Shown in pieces: positions 10,021-21,849 of a stretch of DNA of 64,000 bases (within the stretch, counting starts at the first letter, position 1; each line of letters begins with the position of its first letter). Under the pieces are notes generated by a model. The model was not told the DNA's origin. It worked only from the letters and a program-made list of their open reading frames with translations, and made no database searches. Origin of the DNA: Armigeres subalbatus (Eukaryota > Arthropoda > Insecta > Diptera > Culicidae); the NCBI RefSeq assembly GCF_024139115.2, contig NC_085140.1:227880352-227944351 (forward strand). Direction: 5' to 3'. The position numbers and the translations under genes were made by a program.

Positions 10021-13003
10021 CACCATGGTATCGTGCCAGCGCATGGCCGGCTTTCCAGGTGGCCTTACCACGCCCTATGTCCTCGGAAGGTGGGAAGGGT
10101 CGACTTCGCGCCTGCTTCCCTCTGCTCGACTGGTATCAAGAATGATGATGCCGCGTGCACCCCAAATTGACCTCTGCGATAGGGTCTATTCGCCAACACA
10201 TAGAGAGACTTCCCGACGTGGTGCCTACGCCTGCCCCAGCCTTGACGAGGACCCCTTTTCGTCATCGGGCTTGGAACCCGCCCGGTTGACCGACGCCGCG
10301 AAAGCGACGATACCATGTTGTTCTTCGCGCGGCCACTTGTTCGATAAAAGGATCGAGTTCGACCACAAGGCACCGGTATGACCCATGAAGCCGACTCCGA
10401 ACCCTTGGACCACCTCTTATTTGCGCCTGAACTAGCCATTATCGATTCCACGCGCCACCTTCTGTGTAGCTCCGAGATGATTTGGACGATAGCCGATAGA
10501 ACGGCGTTCCAACCAACTTTATCTTTACACATCCTCCGAACTAGGTTGTCCGGGGTAGTGTCCAGACCACATGTGGCAAGCATGTGGTCACGCATTGTGT
10601 GAAAACGCGGGCACACGAACAACACGTGTTCCGCCGTTTCCTCTAAACCTGCACACACCGGACACTCGGGCGAGGCCGAGTGTCCGAACCGGTGTAGATA
10701 CTGTCCGAAGCAACCAAGCAACCATGGCCTGTAAGGACCTGGGTCAGGTGGAAAGTGATTTCCCCATGGCGCCTCTTGACACACGTACCTATCTCCGGTA
10801 TCAACATATGTGTCCATCTACCCTTAGTGGAACTGTCCCACGCACGCTGCCATTTGATCATTGAGGCCAACCTGACAGTCATACGGATGCCTCTCGTGCC
10901 GCGCATTTCGAAGCACTCTATGTCTTCACCGATAACGATGTCAATAGGCATCATACCGGTGATGACGCAAAGTGCATCGTGCGACACGGTACGGTACGCG
11001 CTCGCAACTCTTAGGCACATGAGCCAATACGTACGTACTTCGTTCTGTAGCAGTTAATACGCAGGGCCGTGCCCCAAGCTGGCCCCCCATACCTCAGTAT
11101 GGATAGAGCGACACTAGCCAGAAGCTTGCGCTTGATGGCATAAACCGCAGAGCTATTGGACATCATCCGGGACAATGCCACTATAGCTGTGGAGGTACAC
11201 TTGCAGGCGTAATTGACGTGGCTACCAAAGGTGAGCTTATCGTCGATCATTACCCCCAAGAGTTTGATGGAGCGTTCAGAGGTGACCGCGCAGTTGCCTG
11301 CCCCTATCACCGCTTGTTGCTCCGACTTTTGGTTGTTAACAACAATCACCTCAGTCTTGTTGTGAGCCAGTTCTAACTTCCTGGAACTCATCCACTCCTC
11401 CACAATTGCGATCGAGTGGGCTGCAGTCAACTCCACCTCTTCGATCGATTCGCCGAAGACCTCCAGCGTAATATCGTCAGCGAAGCCGACAATTACCACG
11501 CCCACCGGGAACGTCAACCTCAAGACACCGTCTTACATGACGTTCCATAGCACCGGACCCAGCATGGAACCTTGCGGAACCCCTGAGGTTATGTCAACGC
11601 ACTTCTGACCCGCCTCCGTGTCGTATACCAGTATTCGATTCTGGAAGTAGCTCCCGAGAATCTTGTACAGGTACTTGGGAATTCCAAAACGCAGGAGCGC
11701 ATCTGCCATAGCTGCCCAACTGGCATTATTAAATGCATTCCTCACGTCTAGAGTCACTACTGCAAAATAGTGAACTCCCCTCCTCTTACGTTGGATAGCT
11801 ATCTCCGCGGATTTGGTAACCGGCAAGATAGTGTCTACAGTCGACTTACCCTTTCGGAAGCCAAATTGGTTACTCGATAGACCATCCGCACCCTCCGTGC
11901 GTATCAGCAACCTGTTGAGGATGATCTTCTCGAGCACCTTCCCCGCCGTATCAAGCAGGCATATTGGTCTATTGGTCAAGCAGCAGATATTGGCCGACGG
12001 ATCCCCCGGTGGTGTTTCCGCCTTTGACAATAGGACCAAGCTCTGCTTTTTCCATGCTGCAGGGAAGACTCCCTCATCCAGGCATCTCTGCATGACAGAT
12101 CTGAACATCTCGGGAGCCTCAGCAATAGCCGCTTTGATGGCCAAGTTCGGAATACCATCCGGTTCTGGCGCCATACCTCACTAAGGGACTGTGCAATCCC
12201 CGCAAGTTCCGCCACAGTTACTCTTCCCTTGTCGGCCACCCTGGCCCCTGGCAGCTCCACAAAGTGAGGCCAGGGACTTGGGTCGTGACGTGGAAAGAGA
12301 CCCGCGATGATCCTCTTCAGCATCTCTGGAGACCGCTTTGTAGGGGCCATCGCCCCACGTGTCTTGGCCATTACGACCCTACAGGCACAGACAATCAGAC
12401 GTATCAGCTAGAACAATTTCCTGAAACATTCATCGCTCAGTTACTCTGCCACCACCTTGCGTACATGTTGCACGAAATCAAATTTAGTACAACAATGCTA
12501 ACAGAAGGCGCTAGTGTGAAATGTCAAACACGGAGGTATACGATGCGAGCGCCTCTGAATGTGGAGTTCACAAACATTTGATTTTAAGAAGAAAGTTGAA
12601 TTCATGGTCCATGGGAATTTCTTCAGTGTTACGTCTGTTTGTCTGTGCTATAGGCGCCACCCCATGGATTCGCGTTGGTACTTTGACACAGGCCTTCGAA
12701 GCAGGCTTTTTTGCTTGATCTAATCTCAGTCTTCAGAGCGGCTCTAGCAGCCACGAACGCCACCCGTCGTTCAACACGCTCCCTTTCTGTGCGTGTTCGC
12801 TGCATCCGCCTCCTTCCCCGTAGGCAGGCGCGGCGCAGGTTCGCAATTGCTTGAGTCCACCAGTAAGCCGGTGGCCTCCCATTCCTAGGGTGGGGTGGAT
12901 CTCCCAGGTAATGTCTGTGTGTGTGTGCACCCACGTACCAAAATATAGCAAAAGTGTCACTCATTTTTCGAGCACTTGTCCTCAACCGATTTACTCGCAA
13001 CAA
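10021..13003 (-). mobile_element. R1-clade LINE, frame-broken, split by a MITE
   Basis: On the - strand, from 13003 to 12649, lies the region before the polymerase (PAYWWTQAIANLRRACLRGRR, TNANPWGGAY). A MITE (12382-12648) follows, then MAKTRGAMAPTKRSPEMLKR and the reverse transcriptase: GIPNLAIKAAI, NQFGFRKGKSTVDTI, TLDVRNAFNNASW, SGVPQGSMLGPVLWN and GFADDITLEV (about 11490). The thumb (LLGVMIDDKLTFGSH) and the C-terminal CCHC (CPVCAGLEETAEHVLFVC) come after. At least four frameshifts separate these blocks. About 370 bp of 3' UTR-like sequence runs to about 10021. The polymerase motifs are all present, unlike the neighbour at 7457-9215, but the protein cannot be made. Confidence 0.85.
12382..12648. 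mobile_element. TA-flanked MITE inside the R1 reading frame
   Basis: Ends read CAGGCACAGACAATCAGACG and (inverted) GCACAGACAAACAGACGTAAC. TA at 12380-12381 and 12649-12650 is duplicated. Removing the element and one TA restores the R1 reading frame (NPWGGAY into RVVMAKTRG). The element contains no gene. Confidence 0.82.
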
Positions 13004-13440
13004 GTTGCATTCGACGCAGAATCGTGTCCCATTGTTTCCTATTGAAAAAAGGCCAGATCAGACTATGGGCACAGACAAACAGACATAACACATTGAACAT
13101 TTACGCATCAAATTCATCGTCGTTCAAACACTAACGACATCTGTTGATTTCAGTTAGTTGGACAAAAATGGCATGATCGGACTATGGGATCGGATGTTAT
13201 GGCCAAAATACTTTTTTTTACGGAATAATCGCGTAAAAAAGTGCCACTCATTTTTCAGGCATTTAACCTTAACCGATTTGCTTGCAACTAGTTGCATTCG
13301 ACACAGAATACTCTCCCATTGTTTCCTATTGAAAATTGGCCACATCAGACTATGAGCACAGACAAACAGACATAACACATTGAACATTTACTCATCAAAT
13401 TCATCGTCGCTCAAACACTAACGACATCTGTTCATTTCAG
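12940..13440 (+). repeat. Direct repeat of about 210 bp
   Basis: The blocks at about 12945-13150 and 13235-13445 match closely. Shared landmarks include gttgcattcgac, cccattgtttcctattg, cagacaaacagacataacac and aacactaacgacatctgtt. The second block shows scattered substitutions. This is a tandem duplication within a MITE-rich stretch. Confidence 0.75.
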
Positions 13441-13583
13441 TTAGTTGGGCAAATCACGAACCAGGTGGCGATAGTGAGCAAACGTCAAACTCGAGCAACT
13501 TGGCCAACTAATGATTATTCGAAGTGACCAGCAAATCAGTGAACGATAGAAATTTTACGAGTGTTATGTCTGTTTGTCTGTGC
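13069..13583. mobile_element. MITE with GCACAGACAAACAGACATAAC ends
   Basis: The left end GCACAGACAAACAGACATAA and the inverted right end at 13564-13583 belong to the family of the MITE at 12382-12648. The flanking bases ctatgg are similar on both sides. It overlaps the direct repeat and is therefore a compound copy. Interior is AT-rich. Confidence 0.6.
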
Positions 13584-14336
13584 TATGGGCTCAAAGGCAT
13601 TGGCCAAAATACTATTTTTATAATGCACGAGAAAGGCACCATCATATCACCGCTAGATGGATTAATCAGGGTTTTTTTGAACACGTTTATTAATCCTTGC
13701 AACAGGTGTTCATCTTCAAATGCATTAATTCCTTCTGAACTATCTAAAGCTTGTTATCTGCTTGTCGTTGCCACTTGAATGAAATCCAATTTCCGTTATA
13801 CTTGCCAAATATAATAGGAGAGCGTTTGATTGAAATGTCATTTATTATTATATTTCAGGGATAACTCGTCGTCTTGTATTTTTTTTGTGTTTCAATGTTT
13901 GCCCACCTTGACCTACTATGCAACGATTTATACTAGTTTTTCGCTATAAGGCCGATACAAATTTTTAAAATCTATTTTGTCTCCCTCCCCCTCGGATTTT
14001 TTTGCCATAAAATAATATTTTGAGGGGGCAACAAAATAAAATTCTGATAATTTTGAGGATTTCCAAAACTTTCTTTAACAAATCCGAAGAGTTTTATGAT
14101 TGTTTTTCATTTTAATGTTTATTTTTTATTATCCCCTCCCCCCCTTGACCTTTCGGAAACCAGTAGGACAAAATGTTAATTAAATATTTGTAACGGCCTA
14201 ACATGTATTAAAAAATAGTATAGTTCAAGACAAAATTTTCAAAACCACTTATCTGCTTTTGTAAACAAAGATTCAAACGACGATTTGACGAATCTGATAG
14301 CTCTCCCACGCAAACCAACACCATAAATTAACCATC
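13584..14336. other. AT-rich intergenic stretch
   Basis: No coding frame of note. A fragment near 13625-13665 (gcacgagaaaggcaccatca, then ccgctagatggatta) matches a very common mosquito repeat also seen at about 58920-58960 and 61930-62190. Several C-rich and A-rich tracts are present at 13980-14160. Confidence 0.5.
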
Positions 14337-14668
14337 AATGAATCAAATACAGTGGCTGGTTTCCTACCCGCCGCTGCCAGCACCAGGCGCTAACGTATAT
14401 GTGAAAATAGCCAGCATGAGTTAACCATCCGAAGTTTGTATGGCAAAAGGCATCTAACCCGGGTTTTCTCAACAGTTGGAACTTTCAACGAAAAACTATT
14501 TGGTACCAGTTATGTAGGAAAGTGTCCGCTACCATGCCTACCAAATATTTTTTTGATTAAGGTGCTCATTTTCGTGATATTAAACATTAGATGCTTTTCG
14601 CCATACTGATTTCCAAAAGTTAACTCCTAGTGTGCCGCTGTAAGCACGCTCAAAGCAGGCGATTCATT
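14337..14668 (+). mobile_element. P-family palindromic MITE, full copy
   Basis: This family, called P here, has ends AATGAAT and ATTCATT. The two halves are imperfect inverted copies: each arm carries a block like TATGGCGAAAGACATCTAAC, then TTTCTCAAAATTA, then a TATTTGGTA block, and gttaac near the end. Plus orientation starts aatgaattattggcagtggc and ends gcaggcgattcatt. Full copies are about 330 bp with no coding capacity. This copy is a divergent subtype (tacagtggctggtttcc). Confidence 0.85.
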
Positions 14669-14748
14669 ACCTATTAATAGGTAGGTGAGGGATTCCGCTA
14701 CCTGTTGATGGTGTTGTAGATGGAAAATTTTGTAGAATTTTCAAATAT

Positions 14749-14940
14749 AATGAATCGCCTGCTTTGAGCGTGCTTACAGCGGCACACTAGGAGTTAACTT
14801 TCTGAAATCAGTATGGCGAAAGGCATCTAAGGCTCAATTTCTCAAAATTAATCGCCTTCATCGAAAAAATATTTGGTAGGTGTAGTAGCGGACACCTTCC
14901 TACATAACCGGTACCAAATAGTTTTTCATGGAAAGTTCCT
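14749..14940 (-). mobile_element. P-family MITE, truncated
   Basis: It starts aatgaatcgcctgctttgag and runs through the centre of the element before ending at a new P copy at 14941. It faces the copy at 14337-14668 head to head across an 80-bp spacer. Confidence 0.82.
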
Positions 14941-15077
14941 AATGAATTATTGGCAGTGGCTGATTTTCTACTCGCCGCCGTCACATCCAGGCGCTATAGT
15001 ATATGCGCAAAACAGCCAGCAAGAGTTAACCGCCAGAAATTTGTATGGCGAAAGTCATCTAATGCTTACTTACTTAC

Positions 15078-16600
15078 TTATGGATCCTGTACACCTCCGG
15101 TGGTGCAAAGGGCCGACTTGAAAGATCTCCATCCTGAGCGATGCCCGGCTATCGCTTTAACCTGTTGCCAGGTTAGATTTCGGTCGACTTCTTTTATTTC
15201 TTTATTGAGGCTTCGCCGCCATGAGCCTCTGGGTCTGCCTCTGCTGCGATGTCCCGCTGGGTTCCAGTCTAATGCTTGCTTACAGATTTCGTTTCCGCCC
15301 CTACGTAGAGTGTGGCCGACCCAGCCCCACTTCCGATCCCGAATTTCTGTTGTTATCGGCCTCTGGTGACAACGACGATGGAGCTCGTTGTTTGAGATCC
15401 AGTTGTGAGGCCACCAGGCCCGAATTATATACCGCAGGCATCTGTTAATGAACACCTGCAGCCGTTGAGTGTTCTCCACTGATACACACCATGTTTCGCT
15501 AGCGTATAACAGCACAGATTTCACTTTAGAGTTGAAAATTCGTATTTTGGTGCGTTCACTTATCTGCCTGTTTTTCCAGATATTTCTTAAACTCGCAAAG
15601 GCAGCCCTTGCTTTCTTGATCCGTGCGCCTATGTCGATCTTGGTACCGCCGTCTGACGCCATTTGGCTACCAAGATATTGGAAGCTTTCAACATTCTCCA
15701 CTGGTTGCCCGGCTACTGTGAAACTGGAAGGAGTCACCGTGTTTACATCCAACGATTTGATTTTGTTGACGTTGATGACTAAACCTGCCGAGGAGGAGCG
15801 ATCGGCAAGGTCGTTGAGCTTACTCTGCATATCAGAGCGCCGTTGCGCGAGGAGTGCAACGTCATCCGCCAATTCGAAGTCGTTTAGGTGCTCCATGGTT
15901 ATAGGCTGCCATAACAGCCCGCGGTTTGGTTCACGGTCAATCGCATCTACCAGAATCTCATCGATTACGATGAGGAACAGTAACGGTGATAGAATACATC
16001 CTTGCCTCACACCAGCTACGACCCGGATAGGGTCGGACAGGACCCCATTGTGCAGCACTCTACACGAAAAGGCCTCGTACTGTGCTTCGATGAGGCCGAT
16101 GATTTTCTCAGGAACCCCTTGCGTCTCAGGGCGCCCCACATATTCTCGTGATTGAGACGGTCGAAAGCTTTTCGTAGTCAATGAATACCAAGTAAAGGGA
16201 CTCTTGGAATTCGTTAACCTGCTCCAAAATGATGCGGAGCGTGACAATATGGTCCACACAGGATCTTCCGGCACGGAATCCGGCTTGCTGCCGCCGGAGA
16301 GTCGCATCGATCTTCTCCTGAATCCGGGCTAGGATAATTTTGCACAGAACTTTGAGAACGGTACACAGCAACATAATGCCTCGCCAGTTATCGCATACAG
16401 TCTGGTCACCCAGGCACCTTCACTAGGATACCTTGCCTCCAGTCGACCGGGAAAGTTGCGGTGTCCCAGACATGGGGTCAGCTTTGAGCATCTCGGCTGA
16501 TATGCTATCGAACCTTGGAGCTTTATTCGATTTCATGCTTTGGATGTCTGTTTGAATCTCTAGCAGTGATGGAGCTTCGGTATTGACACGTGTTATACGT
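15078..16600 (-). pseudogene. RTE reverse transcriptase, frameshifted
   Basis: Pieces in different frames: NKAPRFDSISAEMLK (about 16530), then QQAGFRAGRSCVDHIVTLR and YLVFIDYEK (motif A start, about 16190), then a frame change inside motif A, then GVRQGCILSPLLFLIVIDE and the catalytic LADDVALLAQ (about 15860). The thumb reads NVESFQYLGSQMASDGG and the C-terminal part SVLLYASETWC and GWVGHTLRR. The long frame at 15078-16307 holds the second half. It is an inactive pol. Confidence 0.85.
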
Positions 16601-16643
16601 CGGATCCTAGGCAGATCATGCCGAGGTGGTGATGGCCTGGTTG

Positions 16644-18098
16644 TTACTTGAAAAGTTGTTCGAAGTGCTCGAACCAGCGTTTCAGCTGGTCAGTTGGGTC
16701 GGTCAATAACTGATCATTCGCGTCTTTCACAGGCATCGTTGCATTCATCTTCGCCCCGCTTAAGCGTCGTGAGATATCGTAGAGGAGGCGAATGTCCCCG
16801 GTTGCGGCGGCTCTCTCTCCTTCGTCGGCCAGAGAGTCTGCCCACGCTCGCTTGTCCCGTCGACATGAGCGTTTTACTTCCTTCTCAAGAGCCGTGTATC
16901 GTTGACGGGCTAAGACTTTGGCTCCTCTGGTTTTCGATCGCTCTATCGCGGCTTTGGCTTCTCTTCGCTCCTCTATCTTCCTCCAGGTCTCATCGGTGAT
17001 CCATTGTTTTCTCTGGGTGCGTAGTTCGCCCAGATTGTTCTCGCTGGTGGCGATGAAGGCATTCTTGATGGCGGTCCATTGGTCTTCCACGCTGCCACCT
17101 TCCGGAATATCTGCAGCACGCGTCTCCAGTTCTTCAACGAAGGACCGTTTCACCGTGGCATCTTCCAGTCGGCGTGTGTTGAATCGTCGTCCAACTCTTT
17201 CCTCCTGCCGACGAATCCGCGCAATGCGCAGGCGTATTTCGCCGATGAGGAGGTGATGATCAGACGCGATATCGGCACTACGTTTATTCCGTACATCAAG
17301 AAGGCTCCGTTTCCATTTTCGGCTGATGCAGATGTGGTCGATTTGATTTTCTGTAAAGCCGTCACGGGAGACCCACGTGACCTTGTGAACCGGTCGATGA
17401 GGGAAGAGCGATCCCCCGATTACCATGTCGTTATTACCACAAAATTCTGCGAACAGCTCTCCGTTTTCGCTCATTTCTCCGAGACCATGGCGTCCCATAA
17501 TGCGCTCATGGTTCGAGTTGTCGGATCCGATCTTCGCATTGAAGTCGCCCAAACAGATCTTGATATCACCCTTCGGAATTCTATCTACGACGGCATTGAG
17601 TTGACTGTAGAAGTTCTCTTTGTCTTGCAGACCGGCAGCATCGGTTGGCGCATAACATTGGATTATAGTAAGGTTTCGGACCCGTGTTCTAAATCTGGCA
17701 ACGATTATGCTTTCACTTATAGGTTCCCACTTCATAAGCGCAGAGTGTGCCTGAGCGCTTAGTAGGAAGCCAACTCCGCGATGCCGGGGAGCATGTTCAC
17801 CTCGTAAACCAGAGTATAGCAGAACTTGTCCCGACGGCGTTCTGTGTTCTCCAAAGTTTGGCCAACGGACTTCACTCAGTCCCAGGATCTCAAGCTTCAA
17901 GCGGCGTGCCTCATTGGCAAGTTGTGCCAATTTACCCTGCTGGGCTAGGGTTAAAACGTTCCATGTTCCTATTCGTGTCCGTTGTTTCGCGCTAAGAGTC
18001 GTCGCCGTAAAATCAGTCCGTATTCTTTCATTATCGGATTCTCGAGTAAATTGATGTTTCAGAAACAGCAGGTTGTTGGCCCGAGGTTCCTTATCCAC
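16644..18098 (-). pseudogene. RTE apurinic-type endonuclease frame
   Basis: An open frame of 484 aa. The APE-type endonuclease motifs are in order: GTWNVLTL (start of the domain), LSEVRW, CYAPTDAAG, LGDFNAKIGSDN, QIDHICISRKW and the catalytic SDHHLLIGEIRL. This enzyme nicks target DNA to prime reverse transcription. After SDH follows a basic, coiled linker leading to the polymerase (WFEHFEQLF). The frame ends at a stop at 16644, where the intact element would read through into the polymerase, so the protein is truncated. Confidence 0.85.
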
Positions 18099-18736
18099 CG
18101 GGATGGGGCTGCCATCTTAGGTATAGCTTCCGGGGAATAGCATTTCATACTCAGCCGCTGGATGCCAGAACAGACGCTGTTGGAGCCGCACCTCCTTGGT
18201 GGACAGACGCTCGATCAGTCGGGTCAAATTTGTTTAAAGTCCCACCCAACACCAGGACTAGGCTAGTGCGCTTTGAGCGGCACACGGTCGCTTTGATAGG
18301 GCCTGCTTGGGGACACATGCAGCTTTTTATAGAAGTTCAACAGAGCCCACTGTCGAACCCCACCACATCCTAGGCAGACCCCATAGTACGCACCCTCTCA
18401 CTCTAGCTGATGTCAGAAGGACAACAGTGCCCAGGCTGCACTACCAGCTAAGTACGCAACCCTTAGCTGGCGGTCAATTGTCATCGGAAGACCCGTGGAA
18501 GCGTGAGTATTGGAGTATCATCTAATGCGGGTTTTCTCAAAATAAGAAACTTTTCATGAAAAACTATTTGGTACCGATTATGCAGGAAGGTGTCCGCTAC
18601 CATGCCTACCAAATATTTTTTTGATGAAAGTGCTTATTTTTGAGAAATCGAGCCTTAGATGCCTTTCGCCATACTGATTTCAGAAAGTTAACTCCTAGTG
18701 TGCCGCTGTAAGCACGCTCAAAGCAGGCGATTCATT

Positions 18737-18873
18737 TTGAGAAAACCCGCGTTAGATGTCTTTCGCCATACAAATTTCTGGTAGTTAACTCATGCTGGCT
18801 ATTTTCCGCGTATACTATAGCGCCTTTATGTGGCAGCGGCGGGTAGAAAATCAGCCACTGTCAATAATTCATT
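18737..18873 (-). mobile_element. P-family MITE fragment
   Basis: Half element reading ttgagaaaacccgcgttaga to gtcaataattcatt. It abuts the copy ending at 18736 without spacer. Confidence 0.8.
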
Positions 18874-18951
18874 CCAAACAACTCTTGAACATGTGTTAAA
18901 ATATATATATTTATCTTTATCATTTTTTTCGAATTATTTGCAATGAATCGC

Positions 18952-19274
18952 CTACTTTGAGCGTGCTTACAGCGGCACACTAGGAGTTAACTTTCGAAAA
19001 TCAGTATGGCGAAAGGCATCTAAGGTTTAATATTTCGACAATAAGAACCTCAATCGAAAAAAATATTTGGTAGGCGTAGTAGCGGACACCTTCCTATATA
19101 ACTGGTACCAAATAGCTTTTCGTGAAAAGTTCCTACTGTTGAGAAAACCCGCCTTAGATGTCTTTCGCCATACAAACTTCAGGTGGTTAACTCATGCTGG
19201 CTATTTTTGCATATACGTTCGCGCATGCTTCTGACAGCGGTGGGTAGGAAACCAACCACTGTATGTGATTCATT
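18952..19274 (-). mobile_element. P-family MITE, full copy
   Basis: Starts aatgaatcgcctactttgag and ends gtatgtgattcatt, the same divergent subtype as 14337-14668 in opposite orientation. Confidence 0.85.
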
Positions 19275-19472
19275 GGAAATTACATACAAATAACAGAAGT
19301 ACAAAGACAAACGTGGACATCAGATTCGAAAGAATGAATATTTCGATATTCGATTCTATGCTTTTATGATTTATAACATAATATTTATTATAAATGGCCG
19401 GGGTTTTACCAAATGACACCAAGCGCCAAAAACTTACTCATATTTTTGCCCAAGTTTTTGTTTAACATATTT

Positions 19473-19783
19473 AATGAATTATTGGCAGTGGCTGATTTTC
19501 TACCTACCTGTATATGCGCAAATAGACAGCATAAGTTAACCGCCAGAAATTTGTATGGCGAAAGGCATCTAACGCGGGTTTTCTCAAATTTAGAAACTTT
19601 TCATGAAAAACTATTTGGTACCGGTTATGAAGAAAGGTGTCCGCTACTAGGCCTACCAAATATATTTTCGATGAAGGTGCTTGATTTTGAGAAATCGGGC
19701 CTTAGATGCCTTTCGCCATACTAATTTCAGAAAGTTAACTCCTAGTGTGCCGCTGTAAGCACGCTCAAAGCAGGTGATTCATT
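19473..19783 (+). mobile_element. P-family MITE, full copy
   Basis: Starts aatgaattattggcagtggc and ends caggtgattcatt. A short deletion removes the ccgccgctg...ggcgctata part near the left end. Confidence 0.85.
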
Positions 19784-19793
19784 GATTTGAAAT

Positions 19794-20061
19794 AATGAAT
19801 CTCCTGCTTCAAGCGTGCTTACAGCGGCACACTAGGAGTTAACTTCCTGAAATCAGTATGGCGAAAGGCATCTAAGGTTCGATTTCACAAAATTAAGCTC
19901 CTATACTATAGCGCCTGGATGTGGCTGCGGCGGGTAGAAAATCAGCCACTGCCAATAATTCATTTTGAGAAATCGTGCCTTAGATGCATTTCACCATAAT
20001 AATTTCCGAAAGTTAACTCCTAGTGTGCCACTGTAAGCACGCTCAAAGTAGGCGATTCATT
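19794..20061. mobile_element. P-family MITE, deleted copy fused to another fragment
   Basis: 19794-19964 starts aatgaatctcctgcttcaag and jumps at about 19904 to the other arm, ending ccaataattcatt. 19965-20061 is a plus-orientation right-arm fragment ending gcgattcatt. The two join without spacer. Confidence 0.75.
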
Positions 20062-20292
20062 AAGCACTTTAATCGAACAAATATTTGGTACGCGTCGTAG
20101 CGGACACCTTCCCTCATAACCGGTAACAAGTAGTTTTTCATCAAAAGTTCCTAATTTTGAGAAAACCCGCGTTATATGTCTTTCGTCATACAAATTTCTG
20201 GCGGTTAACTCATGCTGGCTATTTGCGCATATACGATAGCGCCTGGATGTGGAAGCGGCGGGTAGAAAATCAGCCACTGCCAATAATTCATT
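20062..20292 (-). mobile_element. P-family MITE fragment
   Basis: Two thirds of an element, from aagcactttaatcg to ccactgccaataattcatt. The missing right end may have been displaced by the fragment at 19965-20061. Confidence 0.78.
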
Positions 20293-20355
20293 TCCGTTTT
20301 TCTTTTACGTACAAAATATCACACGTCAGTCAAAAAGCCGCTTATACTCGAAATG

Positions 20356-20687
20356 AATGAATCGCCTGCTTTGAGCGTAATTACAGCGGCACACTAGGAG
20401 TTAACTTTCTGAAATCAGTATGGCGAAAGGCATCTAAGGCTCGATTTCTCAAAATTAAGCACCTCTATCGAAAAAATATTTGGTAGGCGTAGTAGCGGAC
20501 ACCTTCCTACATAACCTGTACCAAATATGTTTTCATGAAAAGTTCCTAATTTTGAGAAAACCCGCGTTAGATGTCTTTCGCCATACAAATTTCTGGCGGT
20601 TAACTCATGCTGGCTATTTGCGCATATACGATAGCGCCTGGATGTGGAAGCGGCGAGTAGAAAATCAGCCACTGCCAATAATTCATT
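20356..20687 (-). mobile_element. P-family MITE, full copy
   Basis: Starts aatgaatcgcctgctttgag and ends ccactgccaataattcatt. It is joined head to head with the next copy, sharing the attcatt junction. Confidence 0.87.
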
Positions 20688-21010
20688 ATTGGCAGTGGCT
20701 GATTTTCTACCCGCCGCTGCTACATCCAGGCGCTATCGTATATGCGCAAACAGCCAGCATGAGTTAACCGCAAGAAATTTGTATGGTGAAATACATCTAA
20801 TGCGGGTTTTCTCAAAATTAGGAAATTTTGATGAAAAACTATTTGGTACCGGTTATGTAGGACGGTGTCCGCTACTACATCTACCAAATATTTTTTCTAT
20901 GAAGGTGCTTATGTTTGAAAACTCGAACCTTAGATGCCTTTCGCCATACTGATTTCAGAAAGTTAACTCCTAGTGTGCCGCTGCAACCACCTTCAAAGCA
21001 GGCGATTCAA
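20688..21010 (+). mobile_element. P-family MITE, full copy
   Basis: Starts attggcagtggctgattttc directly after the previous copy, forming a near-perfect palindrome at the junction. Ends gcaggcgattcaatt. Confidence 0.85.
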
Positions 21011-21013
21011 TTT

Positions 21014-21426
21014 CATTATTGGCAGTTGCTGATTTTCTACCCGCCGCTGTCACATCCAGGCGCTATAGTATATGCGTGAAATAGCCAGCATGAGTTAGCC
21101 GCCAGAAGCTTGTATGGCGAAAGACATCTAACGCGGGTTTTCTCAACAGTAAGAACTTTTCACGAAAAACTATTCGGTACCAGTCATGTAGGAAGGTGTC
21201 CGCTACTACGCCTACCAAATATTTTTTCGAATAAGGAGCTTATTTTCGAGATATTAAACATTAGATGCCATTCGCCATACTGATTTCCAAAAGTTAACTC
21301 CTAGTGTGCCGCTGTAATCACGCTCAAAGCAGGCGATTCATTAAACATTAGATGCCTTTCGCCATACTGGTTTCCAAAAGTTAACTCCTAGTGTGCCGCT
21401 GTAAACACGCTCAAAGCAGGCGATTG
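21014..21426 (+). mobile_element. P-family MITE plus duplicated right end
   Basis: A full copy (21014-21342) is followed directly by a second right arm (21343-21426, aaacattagatgcctttcgc to gcaggcgattga). Confidence 0.82.
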
Positions 21427-21451
21427 ATTTTCTTGTTTTTTTTTCCTTTTC

Positions 21452-21784
21452 AATGAATCGCCTGCTTTGAGCGTGCTTACAGCGGCACACTAGGAGTTAA
21501 CTTTCTGAAATCAGTATGACGAAAGGCATCTAAGGTTCGATTTCTCAAAATTAGGCACCTTAATCGAAAACATATTTGGTAGGCGTAGTGGCGGACACCA
21601 TCCTTCATAACCGGTACCAAATAGTTTTTCATGAAAAGTTCCTAATTTTGAGAAAACCCGCGTTAGATGTCTTTCGCCATACAAATTTCTGGTGGTTAAC
21701 TCATGCTGGCTGTTTTGCGCATATACTATAGCGCCTGGATGTGACAGCGGCGGGTAGAAAATTAGTCACTGCCAATAATTCATT
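21452..21784 (-). mobile_element. P-family MITE, full copy
   Basis: Starts aatgaatcgcctgctttgag and ends ccaataattcatt; close to the family consensus. Confidence 0.87.
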
Positions 21785-21849
21785 TTCTTTTTTCGCTTTA
21801 ACACGATATTTATTACGATAAATAATCTAATCGTAATCTGAATTAGGTA

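Larger units (their letters stand above)
15065..18517 (-). mobile_element. RTE-clade LINE, nearly full length, with target duplication
   Basis: A 3453-bp insertion with a perfect 10-bp duplication TCATCTAATG at 15055-15064 and 18518-18527. The 3' end (left) is a short tandem repeat, (TAAG)n on the - strand, instead of poly(A), as usual for RTE elements. The order on the - strand is 5' UTR (about 18517-18110), endonuclease frame, then reverse transcriptase with several frameshifts. The copy is recognisable over its whole length but not active. Confidence 0.9.
14941..18736 (+). mobile_element. P-family MITE split by an RTE element
   Basis: The left part 14941-15064 and right part 18518-18736 are one P copy. 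The RTE insertion at 15065-18517 is flanked by a 10-bp duplication TCATCTAATG. Joining the parts with one copy of the duplication gives a normal P element. Confidence 0.88.

Noticed and set aside
18240..18300. Resemblance of ctttgagcggcacac in LINE 5' UTRs to the P-element end (ctttgagcg...gcggcacac)
   Set aside because: The match is short and gapped; it is probably chance unless a genome-wide alignment shows otherwise.
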